A stretch of 64,000 bases of DNA from contig JNVV01000004.1 in assembly GCA_000733355.1 (NCBI GenBank), forward strand, positions 1,714,785-1,778,784, given 5' to 3'. The DNA comes from Falciphora oryzae. Taxonomy: Eukaryota; Ascomycota; Sordariomycetes; Magnaporthales; Magnaporthaceae. The notes beneath the pieces were generated by a model. It did not search any database, had not been told where the DNA came from, and was given only the letters and a program-made list of their open reading frames with translations. This document shows positions 51,946 to 62,675 of the stretch, piece by piece (positions within the stretch are counted from its first letter, which is position 1; every line of letters begins with the position of its first letter). A program made the translations under genes and the position numbers.

Positions 51946-54726
51946 ATGGAGCGGGTGGGGGGAGGGAGCGGCAGAGAGCCACGCACCAGCTCCCCGGGAA
52001 GCGGCGCGGGGCCTGATGGGGCTCCAGAAAGCCGGCCAGTCACGGCGCTAAGCGAAAGGGCTCGCGGAAAGCGCCCGGAGGGGAGGGGAGACGCGACTGA
52101 CCACGGGCACGCATCGCAGCCGGCTTCGCGAAGGCCGTCCTCGGGACCTGCTGCCCCGCCGACGAGCGACAGTCCCCGGAGGCTCTCCCCCGTTCCTCGG
52201 TGGTCCTCGTCGACTCTCGTAGGCCTTTTGGAAATGGCGGAGCCTTCGAGTCACCCGCGACGCGCCTCGCCGTCGACGATGCCCTCCACTCTCCCCAGGC
52301 GAGTCCCGTTGCCCCCATCGACAAGGATAACTTCCCAGTCAGCAGTGGCGGGCCCAAGCAGCCTCACTAGGCCAAGGGCGTCTCCAGTTCTCCACGAGAT
52401 CGACCAAGACCAGTGGCGGGGGCTGCCAGTATTAGTTGAAGCAAGCGGCAACACCTACATTGAGTATTTTGCGCAAACGTCCGACAGCAACGAGGATGAC
52501 TACTCAGAGGAGGAGGAAGAGGAGGATTCCGAGTACGCGGCGCCCCCGCATATCGCGCGCCACTCGCCATGGAACAACGCCCATCAACGCCGGCGGCCGA
52601 GGCAATACGTCCGGCCCGTCACGGCGTTCTCCCTCAGCACGAGCGAGGCCTCGACGCGCGAGAGCACCGGCTCCTACTACAGCCGCCGCCGCGACGACCG
52701 GCTCGAGGGCGACGGGGTCGCGGTGAGGACCACGACGGACAGGGAGGTCTGCGGGGCGCTGCTGCACCGGTGGGAGGCCGAGTGCAGACGCTTCGCATGG
52801 GCGGCGCGGTGCGTCGGCGTCGACGTCAAGATCGACCCGGCGACGACGAGGCGCCTGGACGAGGCGAGCGAGAGCCTCGAGCTGTTCAAGTGCGAGATCA
52901 CGCGGTTCTGCCACATGTTTGTCGACGGCTTCCTCGACGAAGGCTGGGGCATCTTTGCGACGCCTTCGGAGTGGGCGGCCAGGGAGGAGAAGTGGCTGCA
53001 GCGGATGGCCGGGCCGGGGCAGGACGTGTCGGCCGAGCTCGAGCGGCGCAAGAGGGCCGTCGACTGGGGAGCCCGGGAGTGGGCGCGTCCCGAGTGTAGA
53101 GAGGAGAACGACGAGGAGCGTTTGGGTAGCCGCAGCAGATTTCTCAGCATCAGTGAGTGGGTCAAGCAACAAGACCAGGTCCTCGCTGCGGGGGCGCGTG
53201 CCGATGTCCAAGGTCGTGGGCATCAGGAGCCGCGCCGTCGTCAGGTTGTACGGAAGACTCGAGATGTGAGAAGAGTCACACAGAGAGTCGAGGAGGAGGG
53301 GGAGGATGAGGAGGAAGATTTGTACGGCTGTGACGATGTCGAGACATCGCCGGCTGCAGGCGTCGGAGAGCCTGGTAGTTTGGCCAAACGCAAAGACAAG
53401 CGCGACTGCTCGTCTGCCGAACACGACCTATCCACGAAGCCGACGGTAGGGACAACCTCCAACTCGGCGGAACGCAGCACCCTCCCGACGTCAGCCGATG
53501 ACGGGTCGCCGCCAGACTCGCCCAATACGAAACCACTGGCATCAGCGTCAAGCAGTGACAGCCAGAAGCCGCCAAAATCGGCCGACTCACCTCCCCAACT
53601 TGTCCCCGATGGCTCAGCAGGTCGGGCGCACTCACAACCAGAGGATATGCCGCTGCCCGCGAGCGTCACTCAAGACAACACCAACCCTCACCGCGAAGGC
53701 CCGCCACATACCACAGCCGCAGGCCCGTCCACAACCACAGCAGCCGCCCTCGCCTTACCCGCCCACGACGACGACGCCGCCGCCGACAGCGAAACCTCCT
53801 CCTCGGGCGCCGGCGTGGCGACCGCAAGCCCAGCCCAGATCCAGGCCGTCATCAGCAGCCTAGAGCGCGCCCTCGCCGCCGTCGCCGCCACAACCACCGC
53901 CCTCGAGCAAGACCACAGCAGCCGGCTACTCGCGCGGACGCGGCGCCGCAGCTTCCCGGCCTACACCTGCGCCGTCGCGCCCGTCAACGCCGCGCAGGCC
54001 GCCCTGCTGCGCGCCGACGTGGCCCACGCGCTGCGCATCCGCGCCGCCGCCGTCGGGAGCGCGTGCGTGGGGTTCCGCGACGCCATGGCCGCCGAGTCGG
54101 CCCGGTTCCGGCGCGTCGCCTTCCTCGACTCGACCCACGACCTCCTCGCCGCCGCCCGCGAGCGCTGGTGGTCCGTGCCGGACGCGGGCGGGACGCCGGG
54201 CGCCGACGCGACGGCGTGCGTGTCGGGCGCCATCCAGCTGATCCCGCTGCTGGATCGAGACGATGAGGAAGGCAGCGACGGCAACGGCGACGACGAGGGA
54301 GAGCGCAACGACGCCACGGCGGCCGAGACTGCCGGGCGGGGCCGCCGCGTCGCACAGAAGACGCGCAGCTGGATCCGCAATCGGCTGCTGGGGCAGGAGA
54401 GCCGCGCCGTGGGCTGCCTGGGGCGCTACGTCGGGGCCGCCCGGGGCTGGGCCGAGAAGCGGCTCACGGCCCTGGAGACGCGGCTGGACAGACACCTGAG
54501 GGACATCGCTCCCGACGAGGGCGGCCAGGAGGCGGCGGCGACGGACGCGCGGCATGGGAGACCCCTCGGCGAGCCCGAGGCCGTGGCGAGGCTACTGGGC
54601 AAGGTCCAGAGGCGGGCGCGGAGGCTGCGGAAGCGAGAGAACAAGGAGACGGTGGTTGTCGGATGGCACCAGGAGACGCCGATACCCACTCCAAAGGTGC
54701 GCTTGAATATTTTGGGGCGGCTGTAG
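51946..54726 (+). CDS. Large orphan protein, 926 aa
   Basis: Function not recognised. Uninterrupted frame. The N-terminal 150 residues are Ser/Pro/Arg-rich and probably disordered; LPVLVEASGNTYIEYFAQTSDSNED leads into an acidic run (EEEEEEDSE). A first helical region (CGALLHRWEAECRRFAWAARCVGVDVKIDP ... LELFKCEITRFCHMFVDGFLDEGWG) and, after a disordered Ser/Thr/Pro part, a second (AVISSLERALAAVAATTTALEQDH ... AALLRADVAHALRIRAAAVGSACVGFRDAMA) look like folded alpha-helical domains. An acidic stretch (DEEGSDGNGDDEGE) and a basic C-terminal helix end the protein. No signal peptide or membrane span. Confidence 0.72.
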   Translation: MERVGGGSGREPRTSSPGSGAGPDGAPESRPVTALSERARGKRPEGRGDATDHGHASQPASRRPSSGPAAPPTSDSPRRLSPVPRWSSSTLVGLLEMAEPSSHPRRASPSTMPSTLPRRVPLPPSTRITSQSAVAGPSSLTRPRASPVLHEIDQDQWRGLPVLVEASGNTYIEYFAQTSDSNEDDYSEEEEEEDSEYAAPPHIARHSPWNNAHQRRRPRQYVRPVTAFSLSTSEASTRESTGSYYSRRRDDRLEGDGVAVRTTTDREVCGALLHRWEAECRRFAWAARCVGVDVKIDPATTRRLDEASESLELFKCEITRFCHMFVDGFLDEGWGIFATPSEWAAREEKWLQRMAGPGQDVSAELERRKRAVDWGAREWARPECREENDEERLGSRSRFLSISEWVKQQDQVLAAGARADVQGRGHQEPRRRQVVRKTRDVRRVTQRVEEEGEDEEEDLYGCDDVETSPAAGVGEPGSLAKRKDKRDCSSAEHDLSTKPTVGTTSNSAERSTLPTSADDGSPPDSPNTKPLASASSSDSQKPPKSADSPPQLVPDGSAGRAHSQPEDMPLPASVTQDNTNPHREGPPHTTAAGPSTTTAAALALPAHDDDAAADSETSSSGAGVATASPAQIQAVISSLERALAAVAATTTALEQDHSSRLLARTRRRSFPAYTCAVAPVNAAQAALLRADVAHALRIRAAAVGSACVGFRDAMAAESARFRRVAFLDSTHDLLAAARERWWSVPDAGGTPGADATACVSGAIQLIPLLDRDDEEGSDGNGDDEGERNDATAAETAGRGRRVAQKTRSWIRNRLLGQESRAVGCLGRYVGAARGWAEKRLTALETRLDRHLRDIAPDEGGQEAAATDARHGRPLGEPEAVARLLGKVQRRARRLRKRENKETVVVGWHQETPIPTPKVRLNILGRL

Positions 54727-55662
54727 GCACCTGACGGCTATCGTTTCTTTGTATTTCCCTTTTCTCCTGCATCGTTTTTCCGCTTTTCATTGTTCTAGCA
54801 CTTTGCGAAGCGGGTCAGCTGCTCTAGCACGTGTTTACATTCTTAGCCGCTCCATCATTATATTGCCACATCTTCGGGTCTTCTTGTCGCATAGAACTAC
54901 CTAGCACGGCGTCTGGCATTTTGTCAAGGGGATTTAGAATTAAACGAAGAGGTATTTGGATTGCGCTAGCCCCCTCCTCCACCAGACCTAGATACCATCC
55001 ATGAAAACCTCTCAAGACGCAAAGTCATGATATCGTGAGAGTCGATGAGCCTGAAGGGAAAAGAAGAAGGCACATGCCGTGTGCGGATTGCGTCGAGGTA
55101 TAGAACCAGGCGAACTCCGATGCTATGCGTCGTCAACTCGCATGATCTAGAAACTTGGGACGCAGAGAAGCCTTGTCCCAGCGACTAATGTGGGAGGACA
55201 AGGTGGGGTTGAGAGCGCAGAGCTTGGGTCATGGGATGACCTCAGAAAATACAAGACTGAAATGAATAAAGATATCAACCCTCTATCAGCCCCGGCCGAG
55301 GCAGAAAACCCAGACGAAAAGGGGCAAAAAATCAGTAAACCGACGGTGAAAAAACGCAAACCTTCTATGCCGATGTGCCTTGCCTATGCCTAGGCAGCCT
55401 TCCAACGCCACCGTGACGCCAAATGATTATGATTCCATGCACAAGGGGTATTTGTTCAGACGCAAGTGTCCTAGAGGAGAAAGTGGGGGAGAGGGAAAAG
55501 AGATGAGCAGGGTCGTGCAAGATCAGTGAGCCGCCGAGTAACTACTCGGGGGCCATGCCAGCGCCCTATCCAGCGACGCTGCGAGGTTCGTGTTCCGCAG
55601 CGAAGAACGGCGAAGCACGCACACGGATGAGCCCCGGTCACGCCAACCAAGAAGTCCAAGGG
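54727..55662. other. Intergenic between convergent genes
   Basis: Shared 3' region of the 926-aa gene and the SIM/RING-like gene. No feature recognised. Confidence 0.5.
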
Positions 55663-57147
55663 CTAGACGAAGATACCAAGCCACGCGGTTTTTGAGGCGA
55701 CGTCCGAGTCACAGCCTTCAACTGCGCACATGATGCTCGTTTTGCTATTAGAGCCCGGCCGGAATCCGCAGCTGCGATCGGATAGCTTGTTGGTCTTGGA
55801 CTTTTGTTTGCGATCTTCGTAGCACTTGTGACAGAAGACCTAGAGGGAAAAATCCGAGTTAATACCGTGGTGTCCAAACCAATCACCTGAAAGCAAGGGG
55901 ATCGTTACATGTCCACAGGCCTTGACGGCCATAAAATGGTGCTCGGCGCGGTCTTTCTTCGTCCTTTGCCTTTTTGCCGGAGGGGGCGTGGTGGGCTTCT
56001 CGTCCGGATCGTAAACCAGCTCCTCCTCACAACTGGGACATATGGCGACAACGTCCTCGCCAGTGCTGCGACTGCAGCCCTCCATAGGCTCTTTCGGAGG
56101 GACATACGACGGCTTCGGGGGATCCGGTCGATGATGAGGGTCCCAAAAGTCGGCCGGGATAGCACCGCCATAGTCGAGACGTATTATGCCGATGATTTCG
56201 GGAAGGTCGGGCTGGTCAGCCGGCGGGTCAGCCACCGCCGCAGCGGCCTGAGGTCTGTTGCCGTTGTTAAACATAGCAGCAGTCAGATGGTTCGTGAGCT
56301 GGTGGATCTGCCCTCTAAAGTGTTGGTATTGATCGTCCAAGACTCGGGCCATTGGGCCTTGCGGGTCACGCCGCGGGACAGGGCGAGGCGGACGAGGGAA
56401 CCAGTTCCAGGGGTTGTTGGCAGCAGCATCGGCTTCGGCGGGTGGTGGTCGAGGCGCAGCGACGGGTTCCGGACCATCCTCGGTCAGGTCTATCAGCGGG
56501 ATGTTGCTGCCTCCACCTCGGCCACGGCCGCCGTTGATACTAGCATCACTGCGGGCGAGCGAGGGGGTCCGTGCAAGCCCTGCCTGCCTCCTAGGGTTTC
56601 TCGACGCCACCCGCGCGTTCTGGGCGCGGTGGTCGCCCAAGTTGGGCATCTGGTCGAGGAAGCCGGTGTTTCTGGTCTGGTCATTACGAGGAAGATCCAT
56701 GGGAGGCAATGCAAGTCGGGCGTAGTCGGGGCTGTCGGGTTCCTCGGTCAGATCGATGAAGTCTTCCGCCGGCTGCTCGCGCCGAGTCTGACGCTGTTCA
56801 CGCAGATTGAACTCCTGTCGGCGGCGCTCCATCATGTTCTGCCCACGGGCAAGCGCGTCCATGCCTGGCAAAGAGCGGGCCGCCTCCATCAGGTCCCGAT
56901 CCGGAGAGGGCGAGGAGTCTTGGCTGACAAAAAGCGATGGTTCGTCGTCGTCGTCGTCGTCGTCGTCCAGAATCACTGGCGCCGGCCTCCGGCGTGGGGG
57001 TGGTGATGACGGGGCGAATTCTATCTGAAAAAGCTCATCTGCTCGGGGCTGCAGTGGTTGGTCGTCACGGGCAGCGTGGGCACGGCCGGCGCGGCTTCGG
57101 TGAGGGCGAGATGGGCCGGATACGATTTCAACGTCAGAGTCGGACAT
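55663..57147 (-). CDS. SIM-rich RING-like zinc finger protein, candidate SUMO-targeted ubiquitin ligase
   Basis: Exons 57147-55909 and 55839-55663 give 471 aa; donor GTAACG, acceptor CTAG. Four sequences fit SUMO-interacting motifs: DVEIVS at residue 4, PVILDDDDDDDD, DFIDLTEEPD and IPLIDLTEDG. The C-terminus carries a RING-like cysteine set: CPSC, then CGHVFCHKC created exactly at the splice junction, then CGF and CAVEGC. The last pair is C-x4-C rather than C-x2-C, so the RING is atypical. A bipartite basic stretch (AKRQRTKKDR) lies between. SIMs plus RING is the plan of SUMO-targeted ubiquitin ligases (Slx8/Rfp, RNF4), which clear SUMO-modified nuclear proteins. The ATG at 57147 was chosen because the first SIM follows; the open frame extends 68 codons further upstream. 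Confidence 0.75.
56944..56968. repeat. GTC/GAC trinucleotide repeat
   Basis: A pure trinucleotide run coding the eight-aspartate tract right after a predicted SIM (PVILD). Negative residues after a SIM core usually strengthen SUMO binding, so length changes could tune the protein (inference). Confidence 0.7.
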
Positions 57148-58915
57148 GCTTGCACCGCCAGCGGAGCCAGCGCGGGATTGTCGAGAGCGCGGGGATGGAG
57201 GGTACAAGAGCGAGGCACGGGAGAAATGGCAAGCGGGTGCAAGAAAAACGCCCCAGAGTCTCGAGCGGACATTCGGGGCAGCGATGGTGGCGGGGAGAAA
57301 AGAAGGCCGGCGGGCGAGCGGGTTGCGCGAGTTGCGAGGTTGAGGAGGCAATTAGAAAGAGCCGAGCTGGCAGTCAGCGCCTTGAGACGTCCCGCTCCAG
57401 GACGTTCAGCGACGGTCGGAGGTTTCCGTTTGTTTGGGCCAAACAAGGCTCCAACCCCACATCGCCCCACCCAGCTGGACCAACCAGGTTTCGCAGTTGG
57501 CAATTGTCTAGCGTCGAGGTTCCCGAAAACAAACGCACTCACAATCTCAAAATGGTCTGGAGCTTTGCAGAAGGGGAGTGACAGGTAGGCAGATGCGGGC
57601 GGGCCGCCGTGGCTGACAAAAAAAAGAAAGAAAAAAAAATCTCTGTCTTCCAGGGTGACAAGTAGTAGGTGGCGAGGACGACCGGAGAAGCGAATGGTCA
57701 CAGCCTAAAAAACTTTGCTTGGTAGACAGGCTGCCTAGGTACCCAGGTCCTCACTAGGAAGGAGCGATTCAGCCTGTATTTTCAGGGGGCTATTGTCCAA
57801 GGCTTATTCATATCCCCCACCAGGCATAGAGACCTCCCACTGTGATGTCACTGCAAGCTCTCGGAGCTTTGGTGATAAACTCCGCTGCAGCCGCACGAGC
57901 TTGCACCTGCGGATCCATGCAGTTCACACTCCACCTCAGGCAGTCATGAGGTCTGGTGGCGGCATCTTCCAATGTCGGTGGTGAAAGCTACACCCCGCCA
58001 CGGAGCTCCATGCAGCGAGCTAAAATATCGCAATCACGTAGCCGCGGGAGAATTTGAATTTCCACATTCACCCCCCATCGCTGTGCGGCACGACTTTCGC
58101 CCGAGAAAATCCCAATTGAGTTGCCTTGGCTCCCGTCGGCCTAACTTTGTGTGTTGAATTGAACGGTTCGTGAAGCCGCAGCGCCCGAAAGAATGGTGAC
58201 GCACACACTCTCCGCCCGAGGCCCTCCCGTCATGCATATGTTATGCAGCCCGCAGCTGCTCAGCCCTGTTTTGATTACAGTACACTGCATACGGCAACCG
58301 ACAGGGGCTCTAACCTCGACAACCAGAGCATTTTTGATGGGAAAAGGAGGCGATAATTTGGAAGGAAATTTGGCGACCTCGTAAAGAGTTGGAAAAAAAA
58401 AAAAGAAAAAAAAAAAAGTAGGAGTACGATTAAAATAGAAGAGGAATTCGGAAGGAAGCCCAGCAGCAAGTACTTCAATAATCTCAAGGCAAACTGCACG
58501 TTACTCCCCAGAGTCGACGCACATTGCTTCAAGGCTTGTCGATCCTTGCATACGGTGGAGACTAAAACCCGCAGCCCAACCCCTTAAACCCGCAAGCCGC
58601 CGCTATCAACCAACCGGCGATGCATTCTATCAGCTTCAAGTTGCTCCGGCTACCGAGGAGGAATCCTGGTGATGCGCGCGCCGCTGACGAGCCGCCTCGC
58701 GCTTGCGCGTCGTGTGGTTCATTTGAGAAGCCGGAAGCCGAGAGTCACTTGAGAACAAGAATAAAAGGAGATCGGACCGGGCTGCTCGCTGGAGGGATGG
58801 ATCACACACCATCTCACCCACCACGTCGACTTTACCTGCATTCGTAGGCATATAATCACCCAATACAGTTCTCCAAGCTTGTACCGACCAACACTTTGAC
58901 TTGCGGCGCAGAACA
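57148..58915. other. Divergent promoter region, 1.8 kb
   Basis: Promoters of the SIM/RING-like gene and of the Rossmann-fold gene. Holds CCTAGGTACC near 57734 and an A-rich tract at about 58392-58420. No gene recognised. Confidence 0.5.
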
Positions 58916-59749
58916 ATGGCCTCAGTTACCAAGCCCGGCGATGCCGCAAGAAAGACCATCCTCTTCCTCGGAGCCACTGGAGGGTGCGGCTTCTCGGTGC
59001 TCCGCCGGTCGCTCGACGCGGGCCACACGTGCATCGCCCTGTGCCGAACCCCATCCAAATTGAACACAAAGCTCGGAGAAGAGGCCCGCGGGAACCTGGC
59101 CATCGTCCAGGGCAACGCAAAAGACGCGGCCGTCGTCTCAAAGGCGCTGCTGCGCCCGAGCCCGTCCGACCCGGCCGCGTCTTCCCTCGTGGACGCCGTC
59201 GTCGTCGCCCTGGGTGGGGCCTTCAGTCTCAGCAGGATGGGCATCGACGACCCGGACATCTGCCGCGGCGGCATGGAGGCGCTGCTCTCGGGGCTCGCTA
59301 TCGCCAGATCCCAGCAACTCTCCACGAGCCCGCCGCCCGATTCCGCCCGCGACGGTGGCGGCAGCGCGGCGGGTCCTCGGGTCTACGTCATCAGCACGAC
59401 TGGCATCAGCGAGCAGGGCAGGGACGTTCCCTTGGCCATGCTACCCATGTACAGCTACATGTTGAAGGAGCCGCACAGGGATAAGAAGGCGATGGAAGAT
59501 CTCCTCATCTCCAGCGGGGAGGCGTGGACCATTGTGCGACCCAGCTTCCTGACCGACGAGCCGGCAAGCAAGGTTAGGAAGATCCGGCTGGGTGTTGAAG
59601 ATCCTATTGGCAAAGTGCTTCTCAGTAGAGACGGCGTCGGTTACACCATATCTCGGGAAGAAGTCGGGCGGTGGATGTTTGAGAGTCTAGTGGAGGAGGA
59701 GGCGGGGAGCGGCATGTGGCTGCGGAAAATCGCTACCATCACTCACTGA
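58916..59749 (+). CDS. NAD(P)-binding Rossmann-fold protein (NmrA-like/atypical SDR)
   Basis: Single exon, 277 aa. The N-terminal nucleotide-binding motif is ILFLGATGGCGFSVLRRSL (G-x-x-G-x-x-G), then AGHTCIALCRTPSKL, where an Arg after beta2 favours NADP(H). LAIVQGNAKDAAVVSKAL and VDAVVVALGG are the next strands of the fold; VYVISTTGIS corresponds to the active-site strand but lacks a YxxxK pair, so it belongs with the atypical SDR/NmrA-like group, enzymes or redox sensors. WTIVRPSFLTDEPASKVRKIRLG and YTISREEVGRWMFESLVE are typical C-terminal blocks. Substrate unknown; cytosolic. Confidence 0.87.
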   Translation: MASVTKPGDAARKTILFLGATGGCGFSVLRRSLDAGHTCIALCRTPSKLNTKLGEEARGNLAIVQGNAKDAAVVSKALLRPSPSDPAASSLVDAVVVALGGAFSLSRMGIDDPDICRGGMEALLSGLAIARSQQLSTSPPPDSARDGGGSAAGPRVYVISTTGISEQGRDVPLAMLPMYSYMLKEPHRDKKAMEDLLISSGEAWTIVRPSFLTDEPASKVRKIRLGVEDPIGKVLLSRDGVGYTISREEVGRWMFESLVEEEAGSGMWLRKIATITH

Positions 59750-61385
59750 GCCGGTGGGCGGCCAGGGCATTAGAGAAACACGGAGCAGATCCATATTCTT
59801 ACAGGAGCTTGGAAGCCATTCGCGAGTGCATATTCGTTTATCCACAGCTGTTACCTCAATTTTACGCGAGCTGAATGCCAACAAACGGACGGTGTACGGC
59901 GATAGCCAGCACGCGGCGGCTCGGCCATCGAAGGTGCTCGCCGGCTTCCGCAACTTCGTTGGTGGTGATGCCCAAAGGAGCGTCAGGGGTGCCATGGATG
60001 TTTCAAAGAGACGCCGCCCCTACCCAATCGGCCGGTTCCCCACCGCGGATGCGCCGTCCTCTGAGAGGCTCAGCGCTGGGAGCAGCCGCGCGGTGTGCCG
60101 AATGTCGGTGGATGGGCGGAATCGATTGGTTGCCACTGAGGCTTGGGTCGCGGCGCTGCCCTAAATTGAACGCTAGCAGTTCTGCGGTGGTGATGCTGTG
60201 CAAGGGGGCGGCCGTTGGCGCAAGCTGACCAGCATCAATTCAATTTTGATTTCCCTATTCCAACATCCAATCTCTAAGTTGATACTTTTGGCGGGGCTTC
60301 GATCTTGAAGAGAGCTTGCCTTTTGTATTGACCATTTTCTCCCCCTCGATTGCGAAGGTTTGTTTCGGGGTCAATTCTGCCGGTCGATCAATCGAGTCAC
60401 CTCGACTGACGACCACGTCCATCAGGTCCGACACTCGTGGCGTCTTGGCATCGTCGGCCGCCCATTGCCTCACCCCGCAGCTCGCCCAAGGAGTGAGCCC
60501 CGCGAGTCACACCCAGTGCCCACTCGAGCCGCCCCTTTGCAAGATTCTAGGCCAACCACCAGGGGCCGCAAAACCTTGTTCTCCTCAATGCAGGGGGCCG
60601 TCTTTGCGCCACCCACATGGAATCCATGACTGCAGTGTCGAGCGAGGTCGCCAGCCAACCCGAGCCAGCCACGGCCCCCAATGCGGCGGCGGGCGCCTTT
60701 GTCATTGCCATTTCATTCGACTCGGGGCTTTCCATTAAGCTCTGCGTCCCATGTAACAGCACTTGCTGTGTTTCAGGGACCGGGCTGGGGGCTGCCCCTA
60801 CGGCATGCTCCGGTGCCTGGCGTGCGCATGGATGGAGCTGATGATTCCTCATCGGGACGAACCTGGCTGCTGCTCATCGCTGATCTTCCGCCTCCTTTTG
60901 CCTTGACGGAGGGCTGGCTCCAACACCGCCTAGCACTCAAGCATCCTCCCCGGCCCACGGGATGGGATGACGGACTTGAGCCAAGTGGCGCACCGGCCGA
61001 AAATCTCCGTCCCATCTCTCCTCGCCCCCGGGGGAGGGCCCTTCTTCCTTAATTGCAAGCACGCGCCACTTATTGTTGGCTCGTTAAGTGACCTGGATTC
61101 TTCTCTTGGCAGCAGCTTTCATTCTTTGTCGCGAACCAATTTCCTTGTTCGAGTTGAACAAACGTCTTGTTTTGTTCACCACTCTCTTTTTCATTCTCGC
61201 ACCTCTGGCTCACCTGTTGGTCACCTGGCCAAGCTTTCGACCACGTACATATAGTCACCGACACCCGGCCCGGCGCTACAGTCTTTTCCTCTCTTTCTCA
61301 TATCTGCTTTGCACAGACCTTTTCTTCTTCGTTGCCCAGGCACTTCGTGATCACACCTCCAAACGATCTCGGGTAGATCGCAACC
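59750..61385. other. Gene-free 1.6-kb region
   Basis: No recognisable gene; open frames of up to 140 codons occur in several overlapping frames without motifs. The right end, a pyrimidine-rich leader, precedes the lactonase gene. Confidence 0.5.
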
Positions 61386-62675
61386 ATGCTGCCCTCTTCC
61401 CTCCTTCTCCTGGTCTCGACGGCCCTTAGCGGCGTCGCGGCGGTGCCTACCCGGGATCTGTCGACTCGGCAGCAGCCCGCAGCTCCTCTGATCAAGCAGA
61501 AGGTTCTGATCGGCGGCGGCGGCACCAGCAACATCACGATCGCACAATTCAACGGCGCCACTTTCGATATCCTCAGCACCACCTCGATCGGAGCCGGCAA
61601 GTCGCCCAGCTGGCTCGCCTTCAAGGAGCCCAACATCGTGTACAGCGTCAACGAGAACGCTGCCGACCTTCAGATGTTCAAGCTGGACCTCGCCTCCAAC
61701 ACTCTGAAACCTGCTGCTCTCCTGAACTCGTCCGCGGGTGTCGTGCACCTCGAGTTCAACAAGGACAAGACGCGCATGGTCGGCTCGTCCTACACCGGAG
61801 GCGTCATTGACGTCTGGGAGCTCGCGGCCGACGGCACCCCCAAGGCCAAGAAGATCGGCATCAAGACGAACGTGACCGCTAGCAACCCGAATGTGGCGGA
61901 CACTCTCGGACCGAACAAGGGACGCCAGGCTGATGGCCCTCACGCCCATCAATCGGTCCTCGACAACAGCGGCCGCTATTTCTTCGTCAACGATCTTGGC
62001 CTCGACTCCATCGTCATGGTCGACTCGCAGGGCGACGACTTCAAGGTGGTGGGCCGCACCAAGGTGAACCCGGGCTGTGGACCGCGCCACGGAGTCTTCT
62101 ACCCGCCGGGCGCCGCGGCCGCCACCCACTACCTGGTCGTGTGCGAGCTCCTCAACTCGGTCATTGTCCACTCGGTCAACTTCAACACCACCAGCGGCGT
62201 CCCCGAGATGATCGCGACCCAGATCGTCCCGACCTTTGGCGACAGCGCCCCGCCGGCGGCGGGCTCTAAGCCCCAGGCCGGCGAGATCATCGCGTCGGCG
62301 GACGGCAAGTCCATCTACGTCTCGAACCGCCTCGGCTTCGACGCCAAGACGGCCACCTCGACCGACACTCTCGTCCAGCTCAAGGCCGACTTCAACGCGA
62401 CCGACAGCACGCTCAGGCTCGGCTTCGGCCAGTCCGTGAGCAGCGAGGGCCGCTCCCCGCGCATGATCAGCCTCAGCACCGACAAGGAGCAGACCGTGCT
62501 CTACGGCACCAACCAGAGGGCCGGGACGGGACTGGTCGCTTTCCAGCGTGGCGCCGGCGGCAGCCTGAAGTCTCTGGAGGGATCGAAGGTCGCGTACAAT
62601 AAGTTCGCTACCGCGGCCGATCAGAAGGAGGATTTTGGACCCCAGTTTGTCCTTGGCCTCCCGAACTCGGCCTAA
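61386..62675 (+). CDS. Secreted lactonase-like seven-bladed beta-propeller protein
   Basis: Single exon, 429 aa. A signal peptide (MLPSSLLLLVSTALSGVAA) is followed by repeats typical of the 6-phosphogluconolactonase-like propeller (PF10282): VLIGGGGTSNITIAQFNG, SPSWLAFKEPNIVYSVNEN, GVVHLEFNKDKTRMVGSSY, GPHAHQSVLDNSGRYFFVNDLGLDSI, GCGPRHGVFYPPG, AGEIIASADGKSIYVSNR and RSPRMISLSTDKEQTVLYGTNQ. The HAHQ and GPRH blocks are the conserved cavity residues. Known members hydrolyse lactones such as muconolactone or 6-phosphogluconolactone; being secreted, this one more likely acts on an extracellular sugar lactone, for example an aldonolactone made by oxidative cellulose cleavage (inference). Several N-glycosylation sites (NIT, NVT, NAT). 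Confidence 0.88.
   Translation: MLPSSLLLLVSTALSGVAAVPTRDLSTRQQPAAPLIKQKVLIGGGGTSNITIAQFNGATFDILSTTSIGAGKSPSWLAFKEPNIVYSVNENAADLQMFKLDLASNTLKPAALLNSSAGVVHLEFNKDKTRMVGSSYTGGVIDVWELAADGTPKAKKIGIKTNVTASNPNVADTLGPNKGRQADGPHAHQSVLDNSGRYFFVNDLGLDSIVMVDSQGDDFKVVGRTKVNPGCGPRHGVFYPPGAAAATHYLVVCELLNSVIVHSVNFNTTSGVPEMIATQIVPTFGDSAPPAAGSKPQAGEIIASADGKSIYVSNRLGFDAKTATSTDTLVQLKADFNATDSTLRLGFGQSVSSEGRSPRMISLSTDKEQTVLYGTNQRAGTGLVAFQRGAGGSLKSLEGSKVAYNKFATAADQKEDFGPQFVLGLPNSA

Noticed and set aside
55909..57006. 365-codon plus-strand open frame antisense to the SIM/RING-like gene
   Set aside because: A shadow of a GC-rich, Asp-rich exon; no motif, while the minus-strand gene has SIMs and a zinc-binding pattern across a splice junction.
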